Source: Echinococcus granulosus (lineage: Eukaryota > Platyhelminthes > Cestoda > Cyclophyllidea > Taeniidae). Taken from it: 64,000 nt of DNA. The number at the start of each line of letters is the position of its first letter. The stretch's first letter is position 1. Positions 1 to 11,595 of this stretch are shown in pieces. The stretch is from positions 205,238 through 269,237 of the forward strand of contig NW_020170414.1 of the NCBI RefSeq assembly GCF_000524195.1. Reading direction: 5' to 3'. The notes below the pieces were generated by a model. It was given only the letters and a program-made list of their open reading frames with translations, was not told where the DNA came from and ran no database searches. The translations under genes were made by a program, and so were the position numbers.

Positions 1-3000
1 TGTTAATGTTCTTTTCGGGGCTTGCGGTCATTTTGACCCACATTTGGGGGACTCTGACGCTCTAAGGAAGACATAGGAGGCATTGGACGGTTTCATACAA
101 GCCGTTTTCCTTATTTCCAATCGTTGGAATCGCATCTGCCTTGCATGTCGTACGCACCTCCGATCCGGTTTTGAAAGTCAGGGGTACATGGGTCTAAAAG
201 TACACCTCTTCCTTCATCTAGTAGAGGCAAAAGTGCAGAATACTATTTACCTGGCCCCAAATGTCCCAACAGCGATTGCGATATCCTTGCGAAGGCAGCA
301 GTAGGCGAAAAAGCCTACACCGCAATGGGGAACGTTTGGACTGCCATGGAATCACAAATGACAGGAGTAGCCTGTCTTTTCTTTTGTCCTTACGCATTGA
401 TGTGCGTGATGACTTCTAATATTCCCTTAAATGCCTTTTAATTTCAACAGATCCTGGGTCACCTCAAGGTTAGTTTACACGGTTGTTGATTGTACTATTA
501 CTGTCCCGAATTTCCTTGATTTGCAATCAAGTACTTTCCTCCTGCCAAGCCTCAAGTGTCACCTTTTCATCCCACATTACTGTTCCTCCTAATTTTTTTT
601 TCAAATTATGTTTTTTCACTTATCAAGAGCGCCCTTACGCCCACAGCAGCAAACGCATTGAACTAACTACGTTGTTGCGTTGGTGTTATGCTTTAAGTGT
701 TATCATTTTGATGCATTTGTTGAAATTCATCTCCTTTTTTTTCTTGTGGTGGCATTCAACGTTAAATGTAGCCGTTGGTATTTCCACTCCTATAGAAGTA
801 CGGACATGGTTGTTTAATGGAACTAATACTTTACGGTTCTATAATTGTGAAATTTGTTAAAAGTAGGATTGCTTTTAAAGCCGTCCACTGCCAATGGTTT
901 TGTTGTCAGCTTTTGTCTCCAATACCCGTAACGTCAGCCCGCATGATGAGTGATCTCTGACGGAAATAAAAAAGGTTCTTCATTCCTCAATTACACTTTT
1001 TGCACTTTTTTTAATCAAATCGGCTGATTTAGGCGCGCGCGCACACACGGAGGAGGCAGGCTCGACTAATCTGTGCTTCTCACTGTGCTTCAGCTTCTTT
1101 ATTTATCTGTCAGAGATGTTTCAAAAAGGCCATTAACCAGTACTGTTGTTCTTTTTTTGTGTAGTTCCCCCAACCGGTTCCGCGTTCGTTCGTCCCGAGG
1201 AGTCGTTGAAGTCGAAGGGTATTGTGAACAGCAATCTTGTGGAGGCGGAGAAAGAGGGTGCCGAACCTCTGGTCGATACCGCCGAGGTGGAGTAGTCGCA
1301 GAGTGAGTTCGCCCTACCTTCTCTGTCGTATTGCCTGATGCCTTCAAAACACCTTTGACAAGACAGCCTCTTTTAACTGACCGATGGTGAGGTTTGTTAG
1401 ACACTAGCTGCGAAAGCAACAGTGATCAAGATCCCATTTTTGATGTGTAAGGTCTTTGAAATTAAGAGGGAATTGGCAAGGTGAAATCTGTCTCTCGCCA
1501 TACCTTGTCAATAACATGATCATCATCGTGACATCAAATTGCATAACAGGTGCAATTTGGCTGCCCATCATTGGTCAAAAGCATTTTATCGGCACAATTA
1601 ATCGGGCTACAAGGTAACTTGTAGCTACAACTCAGTGGGATAAGTTTTTGCGCTAAAGTTAATGCTTTGTTGGTAGCTTGAAAGGCATGACCAAATGCTG
1701 AGACGACTGGGTCGTTAGCTGGCACGAGGGAGGTTTCTGTAGCTAATTTCAGTCTACAATTTGGAGTTTTGTCTTTGCCTCTATTGATCAATCTCGACGG
1801 CTGTGAACTAGCCGTGGTGCTGAAGTCAATTGAATACTGGATTACCGAACAGAGTGCATTAACTTTTCCGAGTTCGGAGTGTGCCACCATGTAAACTGCA
1901 GTATTTACTGAATAAGTAGCCACATAGTTATATACTAACATTGGGAAAGTCCAGCTTCTAGACGTTTGGTGCTTTTTCGCTCACCCAATTGTCTAGCTGG
2001 TATCTTTATACACCCAATTTACTTCAAACGCTTTACAATTGTTGAATTGTGGTCACATTAAACACGTATTTCGAGATATTTCCCCAATCCTCCTACATCT
2101 TTCAGCCATTTGTTTTTTCTAGCTCACCGAAACGGAGCTTTTTACGCATTCCAAGAACCTTTGGCTCAGTAGAGTTTTTTGGTTACTTAGATCCGTCCAC
2201 ATGTCTGTTTCGGTCTCACCGACAATCGTGTTCGAAAATAGCACGCAGTTTTAGTTAGGTCAAATGACGTGACCGGTATGCCTAGCGTACAAAGGTCTTA
2301 TCTGCTGCAAGAGGGATGATTTATGCGGCGCGCATTTTAAACGGCTTTGTCATAGGTTGAGGCCATACCGTCTTGAACTGTTTTTTTTAACTGATCCTCT
2401 CATCTTTATGTTTCCAAGCCTTTTAGCAGAGCTAAGTACTTTAGTTGCGGTGTAGCGGCTGGAAGTCCAAGGACACAAGATTAGGTTCTTCTTCTCGACA
2501 TGTCATTCTTGTTCTTTGTTGAAGGGCAAAGTCACAAACGTTCCGAGATCGTTGAAGCAATGACCGCCAACGACTTCACCTTGTGAATTGCCGGCGTTAT
2601 TTACCCGGTTGCGATACCTCGGTCTTGTTACGGTGATTACACTTATTTCTAAGGTGAATTAAATGTCTAATGTGGACGGCGTTGAAAGTCTAATCCGTAT
2701 ACCCGGAGGTGAAGGTCATCGCATACCTCAGTGATTAATGAATGGAAGGGGTTATTTCAGTATCGGCTTCGGCTTATTTGACAGGTACTTCTTTTGCAGT
2801 GGTCATTACCAGTGTAAAGTACGATGCCAATCGAAAGTTGAAAGATCGGACAGACATTGGCAGCTTTTTGGTTTCTAAATGCGTCCCAGTGCAGCACACG
2901 CTGTTGCTGACATTGGCAGACCAGCCAAGGTTCGATTCGGAGTGTTCTGACAAGTCATATTTCTTTGCTTCTTGTCATCAGGTTATTTATATGATCCATA

Positions 3001-5870
3001 TCTGTATTTTTCCAGGTTATGGTAAATGTACAAATAGTGATTGAAGCAAAGTTTGAGGTTGATTCATGTATTCATTGCGGTTTATTTGCCTTCCATCTCT
3101 CGCCGCAGCTCGAAGTCATTCCCCCTCGTCTCAGACTAAGCCATCTTGGTAACCTAGCCATTGGCGAACTTCTCCCTTACCTTATCCGGCAGACAGTTTA
3201 CCTGAACCCACTGTGTCTTTCGTATCGGTCTGTAAATACGTTAGAAGATGTCACGTTGTTCCTAGAATTGGATCTCAGACTCTTGGAACCATAGAGGCGA
3301 AGTGAATATTCTTTTGGATAGCGTAAAAATTGTGACAATGTCGTCAATTGGAGGGAGAATTAATGAGCGCGAAGGATGGTTTTTCGTACTCACTTCGATT
3401 TAGCAGCCTGAACAACTGTGTTGATGTGAGCGGAAACTATCCAGGTCTATCTGCACTGGCCGATCCCGAGGCCTTTTTGAATTCAAGTCTCCTCATTAAT
3501 CCACCTATCCCCCTAGTTGCGCTTGTCAACCCTCATTACGCTATCAAGGGTTATGTCTTTTTTGATTTCGTAGTAGACTGGTGCATCAAATTCATCGTCC
3601 TAATAGTTGTCAAAAAAGGTGTGACCAAATAACAACACACTTCAGTGCGTCTCACCTTGAGTTTAAGGCGCTGGAGAAAATGCGGATGGGCTTAAGAATG
3701 TCTACTTCGCATGGCATTCAAGTCGGCTTCGCCATCTCGTCAATTTTGCGTTGTCGTATCTTCCGCTCAGCTCTTAACGATTTACTTTGTTCTCGAAATC
3801 AAAGCGCTTCCTTGTGATGTTCGGTGGCCATTGCCTCGTCTATCTACCAGGTCTTTGTCACTCCAAGTTGCTCACACTAATGCTTTGGTGGCATGCTAAA
3901 ACACGCATCGGGAAATCCACGAATGCCCCACAACTTGGCCACATTTTCATGAGAAGTGATCGGGAAAAAAAGCTGTCCAAAATGTACTTCTGCAGTAGTG
4001 ATAAGACGTTGTACACACAACTCGGCAGAATTTAACGTCAGTGGGAGATGCAACCCCTCGAAATTGGCGGTCAGACAGCTATAACAGTGCTTCTTGAAGT
4101 TTCTTGAACGTGGGCTGAAAAACTCATGGACTAAAATTAGAGCGCGTGGAGGTCGCGTTGGACAGCGAGGAAAAGCGTTTGGCCGATGGACAGTTTCAAT
4201 TAAACGGAGTTGATTCCCTTTTTCTGGTTCCACGAAGGCATGAAAACTAGCCTAGAGCTTGGACTGGAGTTATTTTTAGCGGAAGCAAAGCTGCCTCCTG
4301 CCTTTTTTTTCACCTTTAGACCCTCGAACCTATGAATTCTTAGGAATTTCACCATTGTTTCGCCGTGATACTCACTCCGACACCTCGTCAACGTCGATCT
4401 TCCACAATAGGCTGCTCCGATTTTCTAGATGTGCTGCTGACGACAACTGATTTCGTGGGCATCTGCCTCACCGATTCCCCCAGCATTTTGTGCCTACCTC
4501 GTGGGCTCTGTCGGCGCTCTAGTAACGTAATGCTTTCCCTCCCCATCCGCTCTTGATCGTTCGCTATCTCTATCTCTTTAAAATTCCGCTGCTACTGTCC
4601 AGCTAGCATTGTAATATTTTGTTACCATTTGATTAAACGTTGCTCTGAGCTAATGCCAAAATACCTTAGTGGCGCGTCCATGAAAAAATGGAAACGCGGT
4701 ATACCGGGACAACGGCCGACACCCTCAGCTTGAGGGGAGGTCGACGCCTGTTACGGTTACTGAGCGGGCTTCATTGCTTGGACTCTAGACATTTGTTGAC
4801 CTCATCAACTAGGGCTCCACGCTTAACGAGGACATTCTAATCTAGCAGTTACCTGACTGGTTAATCGCTTCGTCCCTAATATTAAGTCCGACGACCTTAA
4901 CTGAGGGTATCGGATTCCAACGTTAACACCATGATAAATTTACTGCCGGCGTGACGTGACCTCAGGACCTGGTGTGTTGACGATGTGACGAATGTTCTTT
5001 ATCAAGTCATGGCATCTGCACGGTAGAAAACATTCTTGTGTGGATATCTTTGGATTAATATTTTTGATTTTTGAGAAATGTCTAAATTAGTTAAAGTGAT
5101 TGGTTGCAGTCGGTGCCATATTCGGACAACAAAAAATGTGCGCAATGGTGGGTCGACTTTCCTAGGGAGAACGTGGTAGCAACTGTATTAAAATATATTA
5201 ACTTTCTAGACGATTTGTCACGGTTTAATTACTACTGTCTTGGCCTCCAAGCCATGCTGAGAACCACAGTTCGTCTGCACACCAGTAATAAACCTTTCAC
5301 CATACTCCTGCGGCCTCAACCGACTTCAGGGAGGACTTGGGGCGCGACAAATATGCCAGTACAGATGAGACTGGAGCTCAACTTTCTTTTTGGAGGCAGC
5401 CATTGACGGATGCGTAGATGTATGTTTTTACAGGAGCGATAGTAATGACATTACCCGACATTATGTAATGTAGGCAGCGATAACTATCGACATTGCGTAA
5501 AACGGGGGGTCAAGACGTAGGGTTTGGAGGCGGTAGTAAACTCGGCAAAGGTGGAATCCGGTACTTGCTATTCGAATAAGATTAAAATAAATATTTCCAA
5601 TGAAAAACTATCCAAAAGGCATGAGAAATAAGTAAAAGGAATAATATAAACGGAAAAAGAATTCCTATCCACCACACATTACGACAACTGAAGGGCAATG
5701 GAGAATGCTGAAGAATACGAAAGTACAAATAAACTGCTCTACATATGAAATTGAAATACAGTGAAGTGAAAGTGAGATGCATTAAATGAGTGGAAGTATT
5801 CAAGCCAAATATCTCATTGGCTTGGTGCCACTTTTAACATGAATTAGACTTGCATAGACTTGCGCCTTCT
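1..5870. other. no supported gene
   Basis: Only short scattered reading frames occur here, with no family motif and no consistent splice-phase chain. The longest is an open stretch on the minus strand at 1534-1941 (135 codons, no ATG at its first codon, cysteine-rich end), which I cannot assign. A short purine/pyrimidine alternation (GCGCGCGCACACAC) lies near 1034-1047. I see no RNA gene. The region is probably intergenic or intronic DNA with decayed repeats. Confidence 0.5.
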
Positions 5871-5871
5871 G

Positions 5872-6720
5872 GGGTGCCTTGAGATTTCCCTGAGGATGAA
5901 GGAAGACACAATACTCGGGTAGAATATGCATTGTCGCAGTCATCGGATTCCCATGCGACTGAGGAGATACTTGATCACAACGTCACCAATTCTTCTTCCA
6001 CTGGATTTGAAGTTTTGGCTTGTTTGTGAACTGAATTCGGGGACGGGGGAATGTGGTGACAGCCACGCATGTCCATAGCTAGTCGTAGAAACACTGGCCC
6101 CGGAGCAGCCTTGCGCCAAAGAACGAGATGTAACAGTTCCGTGAGGGTAGGGTTTTACTTCCATTCCGCCTTGTTATGTTGTCCTCAATTTAGAGCTGCC
6201 CACCCACGTATCTATCCGGGTTCTATCCAGCTAGATGGGAGGTGGAGGAGGTGTCCCGAGTTCGCTCAATTAACATCTCCATACGGGCAGGGTAGGCAAC
6301 TCCGTAACGGGACTTTTTTAGATAGCTTACGGCCGATGCCGCTTCCGTTGTTAATGGCACTCCTGTAAAACACGGAATCGGTGTAGTTGCCGAAGGTATA
6401 CGTCATATTTAGCCCTTCTCTTTTAAATCATCCCCGATTCTACTACAAAGAGCATATGCACTTCTTCCGCCCCGCAAAGGTTTATTGCTTAGCGGTAGAA
6501 TTCAAGACAGCAGACCCTTTAATAACGGGTCTTATTTTTGCTGCTATTAATGTAGCGCTCCAAGACTCCCCCGAAGACGAAGGAGTGCGTAATACTCGGG
6601 TAGAACATGTATATTCGGCATACAGCAGGGTTCGGTGCTCCTGGCATGGTTCGAAAGCCACCTCACCCGCAAAGGTGCAATGGTGGAGACCACAAGCAAT
6701 CTCCTTATCACTACTGAGAG
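5872..6720 (-). mobile_element. decayed TRIM retroelement copy
   Basis: This copy has the same layout as the intact TRIM at 30342-31331 but is much diverged. A partial LTR lies at about 5872-5935 (GATGAAGGAAGACACAATAC, ACTCGGGTAGAATATG). Internal sequence matching the intact copy runs from about 5950 to 6545, for example the block around 6060-6100 and the block around 6320-6390 with GTTGTTAATGGCACTCCTG. A second LTR starts at about 6550 (TGTAGCGCTCCAAGACTCC) and fades by about 6720. The orientation matches the intact minus-strand element. No protein is encoded; the open frames through it are incidental. Confidence 0.65.
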
Positions 6721-7517
6721 TTAAACAATTAATGTATTACTATAAGCGGAAAATCCTTAAGCGACACGCATTTCGACAACTTGACGACAGTAGGGAGGGT
6801 TGCAGAATATGGAATTGTGGACAGACCTCATTCTACTTAGTGAAATTTAGAATATAATTAAGCAGTAGTGAAACATGTTAGATCAGTGACATTATTCAAA
6901 CCCATCAGTTCAATACTTCAGTGAGGCACCTAACCAACATGCATTTTTAGCTATACTTTATGAGTTTCACATTATTATTACTTAAAAACGATTAGATATA
7001 GGCAATTAAGAGCTTTTTGTAAGACCTGCACGGGTTAGTAAAATGTTATTTGTTCACTAATTAGCCTTTATCAGCTGAAGCAATAAATTGCCAAAAGTTA
7101 AAACTATGGTAGATCGAGCCTCGAAAAAATACATTAAGCAGAAAAATGGCAATGCCAAGCTTCTGCGGGATGACCTTGACATTTTGTCTAATCAATGACA
7201 GCAAGCTTAAGTTCTGTCGACTTGCCCGCTTTGGCTTTGCCTCTAGACTATCAATGGATCATCATGAGTGAATTGATTTCCTGGTTCCTGCCCTTAATTT
7301 TAAGTTTCCCTTGACAACTGATTTATCTTACAGCCCGTAACATCTGTTTTTGCGGACTCCAATGTCTTTTATCTTGTGCATGCCAATTCGTTTAATACAT
7401 ATTTCGATTTGCGGTTAATTCATTATTAGTCGTCGTCATAATCGTTTTAGCGGACCTGTACATTCTGTATCGAGATGACAGCATTTTGAAATCTCCTGTT
7501 TTAGTTCCAATGAACAA

Positions 7518-9137
7518 ATGTCTACAGACGAGCAAGCGAGTTTAAAGGAACGCTTAAAGACTTATCCCGTGGAACCCTTTGACAGGGACACAAACGTTTT
7601 TCCCTACTACGTCATTTTCACAAAAGATAATGTTAAGGTGCTCCGTCTTTTTTCTCATCCTTAACTGTGAAAACAATAGGTTAGAGTCCCAATCGCTCTT
7701 GACTCCAATGCGTATCGGTGCGTTCAGGAGAACTCACCACTTTTCCTCGAGAAGCTGAAAGACCAGTTGTTCTCAAAATTTCCCGAGGCCTCTTCAGAAA
7801 AGACTCCTGTGGTGCCGAAGCTTGATTCAAAGAAGTCCTATATTCTTGTTTCCGATACATCTAAAAAGGTATTAGATCTCAATTGTACATTTTTATGAGT
7901 GGCTCAAGTTTTTTATAACCTCAAGTCCTAAGTTTGGTTTGCTATATGTGGGTTTCTTGTACGCCCTCAACAGTTGGTTCAAAAGCTACCTTTATTTTCT
8001 ACTCCCCCTTTCCGAAACTCCTCTAGAAACTTCCTTGAAAATAATATCTTTTGGTGAATAGCCGATGTTGTGTTCCACTAGACTTTACCCATATATTTGC
8101 ATCTAAATTGGTCGGGTATGCCGAGACTTGGCTAATAGTAACTTTTGCTTACTTTAGGATGTGACACTTGCGCTTCCCAGTATATCTTCAATGACCAACT
8201 CACTCTTTGATGAAATGGTAAATTTTCGGCGGGAGTTCAGAAGGATCCGGTGTTTCTACGGTAAGTTTAGCCACAAAATGAAAACGCTGATAACGCTTGT
8301 TAAAATACACTTCATTTCTATTGAATGGGAACGCAACTGAAGTGTCGCTGTCGGTATTTTTTTAAATTTGTCTGTTGCATTAAGTTTTTACAGAGGACAT
8401 AGGAAAAGTATGATTAAGCTTTATCACCCACATCAGGATGTCAATCTCCATAGCTAACCTATCGAATTTGAAAGAAATGGTTCTAGTAAACCGCACGTAT
8501 ACTGTGCTTAAAGTAAATGGCTCACTTTGAAAGGTATCTGTCTTGTTGTTGTTGGTAGGCCTGACCTACGATGACGTGGCACAGTCCATATTAAACTGCT
8601 ACAAGGTGGACCAGTCGGCTTACATGCTTTACCGTCTCGAGATGTGCTCTTTGACGGCGTGGAAGCATTCACAAGAGCTTGCCCTCATTCGACGCTGGGT
8701 AGCTGATATGAAGACGCCCAAACAGCGGGCTCGTCTTTTCCCACCCCGCAAGCTCAAACAATCTCTTCTGATGCGATATGTGAGCGCCTGTCTACCGATG
8801 TAGCTCTTATGTCAATTACACTGCTCTCTGTTTAAAATTATGCATGTTCATTTGGTCTCTCTTTGTGCCAGGAGAAATTGGCTGCTAAATCGGTCACCTT
8901 TACTAAGGATCAACAAGAGAAATTGGAGAAGTTTTACTTAAAGGTAAGTTCCATTCAAATTTATATGCTTATCACCTGTTGAACGTGTAACTGGTCGGTG
9001 TTTATTGGCTTTTCTATTTTTAGAAGAAAAAACCCAGCAATGAAGATCTAAGAGAACTGAAGGAACAACTAGGCTTGCAAGTTTGGAAAATGCGCTATTG
9101 GTTAAGGGAAAGGAGCTTGAATGATGAGAACGCGTAG
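7518..9137 (+). CDS. divergent POU-homeodomain protein
   Basis: This is a predicted nuclear transcription-factor-like protein of 272 aa in six exons: 7518-7637, 7680-7868, 8158-8260, 8559-8779, 8872-8943 and 9024-9137. All introns are GT-AG and all phases close; intron 1 is 42 nt. Residues 1-118 are unassigned. A POU-specific domain (about 119-185) aligns without gaps to Oct-type domains: the Phe eight residues before the Gly of GLTYDDV, then YRLE and RRWV at the expected spacings. After a linker of about 26 residues comes a homeodomain (about 213-270) containing LEKFYLKKKKPS and RYWLRERS. Trp48 and its spacing are kept, but invariant Asn51 is Glu. In the POU-specific half, Gln27, Gln44 and Thr45 are Tyr, Ala and Tyr; Arg49 is kept. 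The ATG at 7518 is used because the ATG at 7510 leads to a quick stop. The fold assignment is firm from spacing; DNA binding is doubtful. No close orthologue is recognised. Confidence 0.8.
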
Positions 9138-11595
9138 TCCCATGTCTGTATGTATTTTTATTTTTCCACAAAACTACAGAGATTTGCTACTTGCTTTACT
9201 TTATGCGTAGCTACACGAGCCTTTTGATCTCTTCAACATGGGGGGGTTATGTTCGCAATTATTCATTTCCTTCACTTTTATTGTTTTATTATGACCTCAG
9301 GGGGGGCTTGAGTTACTACATTAGTGGCACCATTAAGCCAACCCGATCCATGCAAAGAATAATCCTGATCCCCTTGGTTGATTATCAGATCTCAATGCTA
9401 CAGAATGGAGGTGGCTGCTAGTTATGGTTGGATCTGTGGGGACTTGTCGCAGGGAGGCTAAAACAGCGGTTAAATTTGGTCAATCGTCAATTTTGAGTTC
9501 TACAGGATGACTGCTATTGAAGCGATGTAAGGAATCAATGGCTTGTATTCGATCTCATGGGAGAGTTTATCATTTCCTCTATGAGAACATGACATTTACC
9601 TTCTGAATCCCACCCTTAGGGAAAAGTTTCCTCACGAACTGATTTATACGCAGAAGATGGTGGCTGTAGAACATGGTCCAGTCTTGAGCACTACCTCCCC
9701 GTTGGATTCCTACTTGATGTGGCCTGCTTTATAGGGGAAACTATCTCCGGAAATCATAAACAAACCCGTAGAATGTTAGTACAAATAGGTAGCATCACCC
9801 ATATGATGCATTGGATCGCAAGTTCTGTGAAGGCTCGTTGTAGGAGTGTCGGAGACGTCGCTGAGAAGATGTCTGTACGTTAGTAGTGAATCCTACTAGA
9901 ATAGCTTATTTCAAATTTCGAGGCGACTTGGGGCGTCGCGAAACCCTTTTTTGACGATTCTACATTTGCTCTCTTATTTAATAATCCTCTTACTGAGTCT
10001 AAAGCTATAGGGTGATTACGATAATCACGGTGACTGCAAACTGTTGACGTCCCTAGAAGTGATGGTTGTCACATACTACTCGTCGTCCCAATTAAGTAGC
10101 GCTTGTTAAATCTAGTGTGGGAGATCGGAATTAATTGATTGTTTGAAAAGCAACTTCTAATAGTAAGTCTTTTGATTTTCAGAGTGGGCATTCGCCCACT
10201 CAACTGCCCATGTATGAGCATGGTATTTAGGCACATTTTACACCCAAGAATTTATTTTATTCAAGCGATTAGACATAAGTAGATAATATAAAAAAATTCT
10301 TCTTTCTCAAGGTCTGGCTGTGAAATGAAATTACCGTCCCGTTGTGTAATAATTTGTGTCAACGTTGATGGATCTTACACGAGAATATGGGAGTTGTATC
10401 AGGCTTCTCTGAGGTATTTTAGATTTGGTACTGCTACGTTGCAATGCTTTTGTAAAGGAGCCCTATGGAGCATCAGAATGTTTAAAAAAAATACCTTTCC
10501 TAATTAGCTATGATAGACACCACTTTAATGAACTACTATTTTAACGGCATCGGATTACATGAATAAAAAGAATCAACAAAATTAAGGATTACCGAAGAGC
10601 GCCCCCAAGTTTTTCCAAATAAACGCGGTATTTTAACGTCCTAAGCCTCTTCTAGAGCCGTAATACCCCATATCAATATTGACGGGGGGCTGGAAGGCTA
10701 TAGACGTGTCACGCTCTGGGCAGCATTCCCACCTGCAGCGGTAGAAATCTCAGTTTTGAAGTTTTTACCCTCTTGGGTCTTCTGTTTGGAACCATCCCTA
10801 GTTGGCGCCGAGCATCGCCCCTTCGTCTTCGGCCTCGTACATTTGTAGCTCAGTTGCTCAAATAAACCTCTGCCTTCTGCTCGACCACTGGATTTAATTG
10901 GTTCCAAGTTTCAAGAGGATTCAAACTACATCAGTTAGTAACCAGTACGATAAGTGGGTACAGAAATACCGACCACCTGCTGCAAAAGGTGAAGTCCATT
11001 CATGATCGACTTTCAGTGCTAATAAAATACAGAGAAAGTAGCTTATGATGCATCAGTTCACCTGTATTTTTGCGACACCCCAAATTTCTCGTTGGAGTTT
11101 AGCGTCACAAATGTGTGACACGTGCTCCTCACCAGTTTATGATAATCGTGTGCGGAATGACTGATTGATATTATCACAGCATAAGGTATGTGCGTATTTC
11201 TCATCCGAGAAGAACCGCATTGTTGACCACACAACTAAAAGAAATAATGCAACTGATGCCACATTGCAATAATAAAAATGCACTTGAATTGCGGTGAACA
11301 ATTTTCCCCGAAAACTAGGTACCGAATAAGCTAATTATGTCTCTACTTGCACACAAACTTTCCCTTTTTTGTTATTTCCAGCCACTACACAGGCCAACAC
11401 TTTAGAGAGTAAAAAGGCCACACGTCACAAGCATTTGGTAGATAATTATTCAAGGAAATAGCTGATAACGGTCGCACTCCTACACATCACAGACTAAAAC
11501 ACATGGCATAGATAAAGGTGGCTGGCAGTTGATTGGACAACACCGAGGAATAATTAAAAGCTCCCTTCTCTCTCTCCCTCCCTCTGTCCCTCCAC
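9138..11595. other. intergenic, no gene seen
   Basis: AT-rich intergenic DNA between two convergent genes (POU on plus, exchanger on minus). It contains short unassigned frames only, including one at 10698-10907 on the minus strand without an ATG start. No polyadenylation signal stood out immediately after the POU stop codon. Confidence 0.5.

Noticed and set aside
1034..1047. Short GC/CA dinucleotide run
   Set aside because: Too short to count as a microsatellite of interest.
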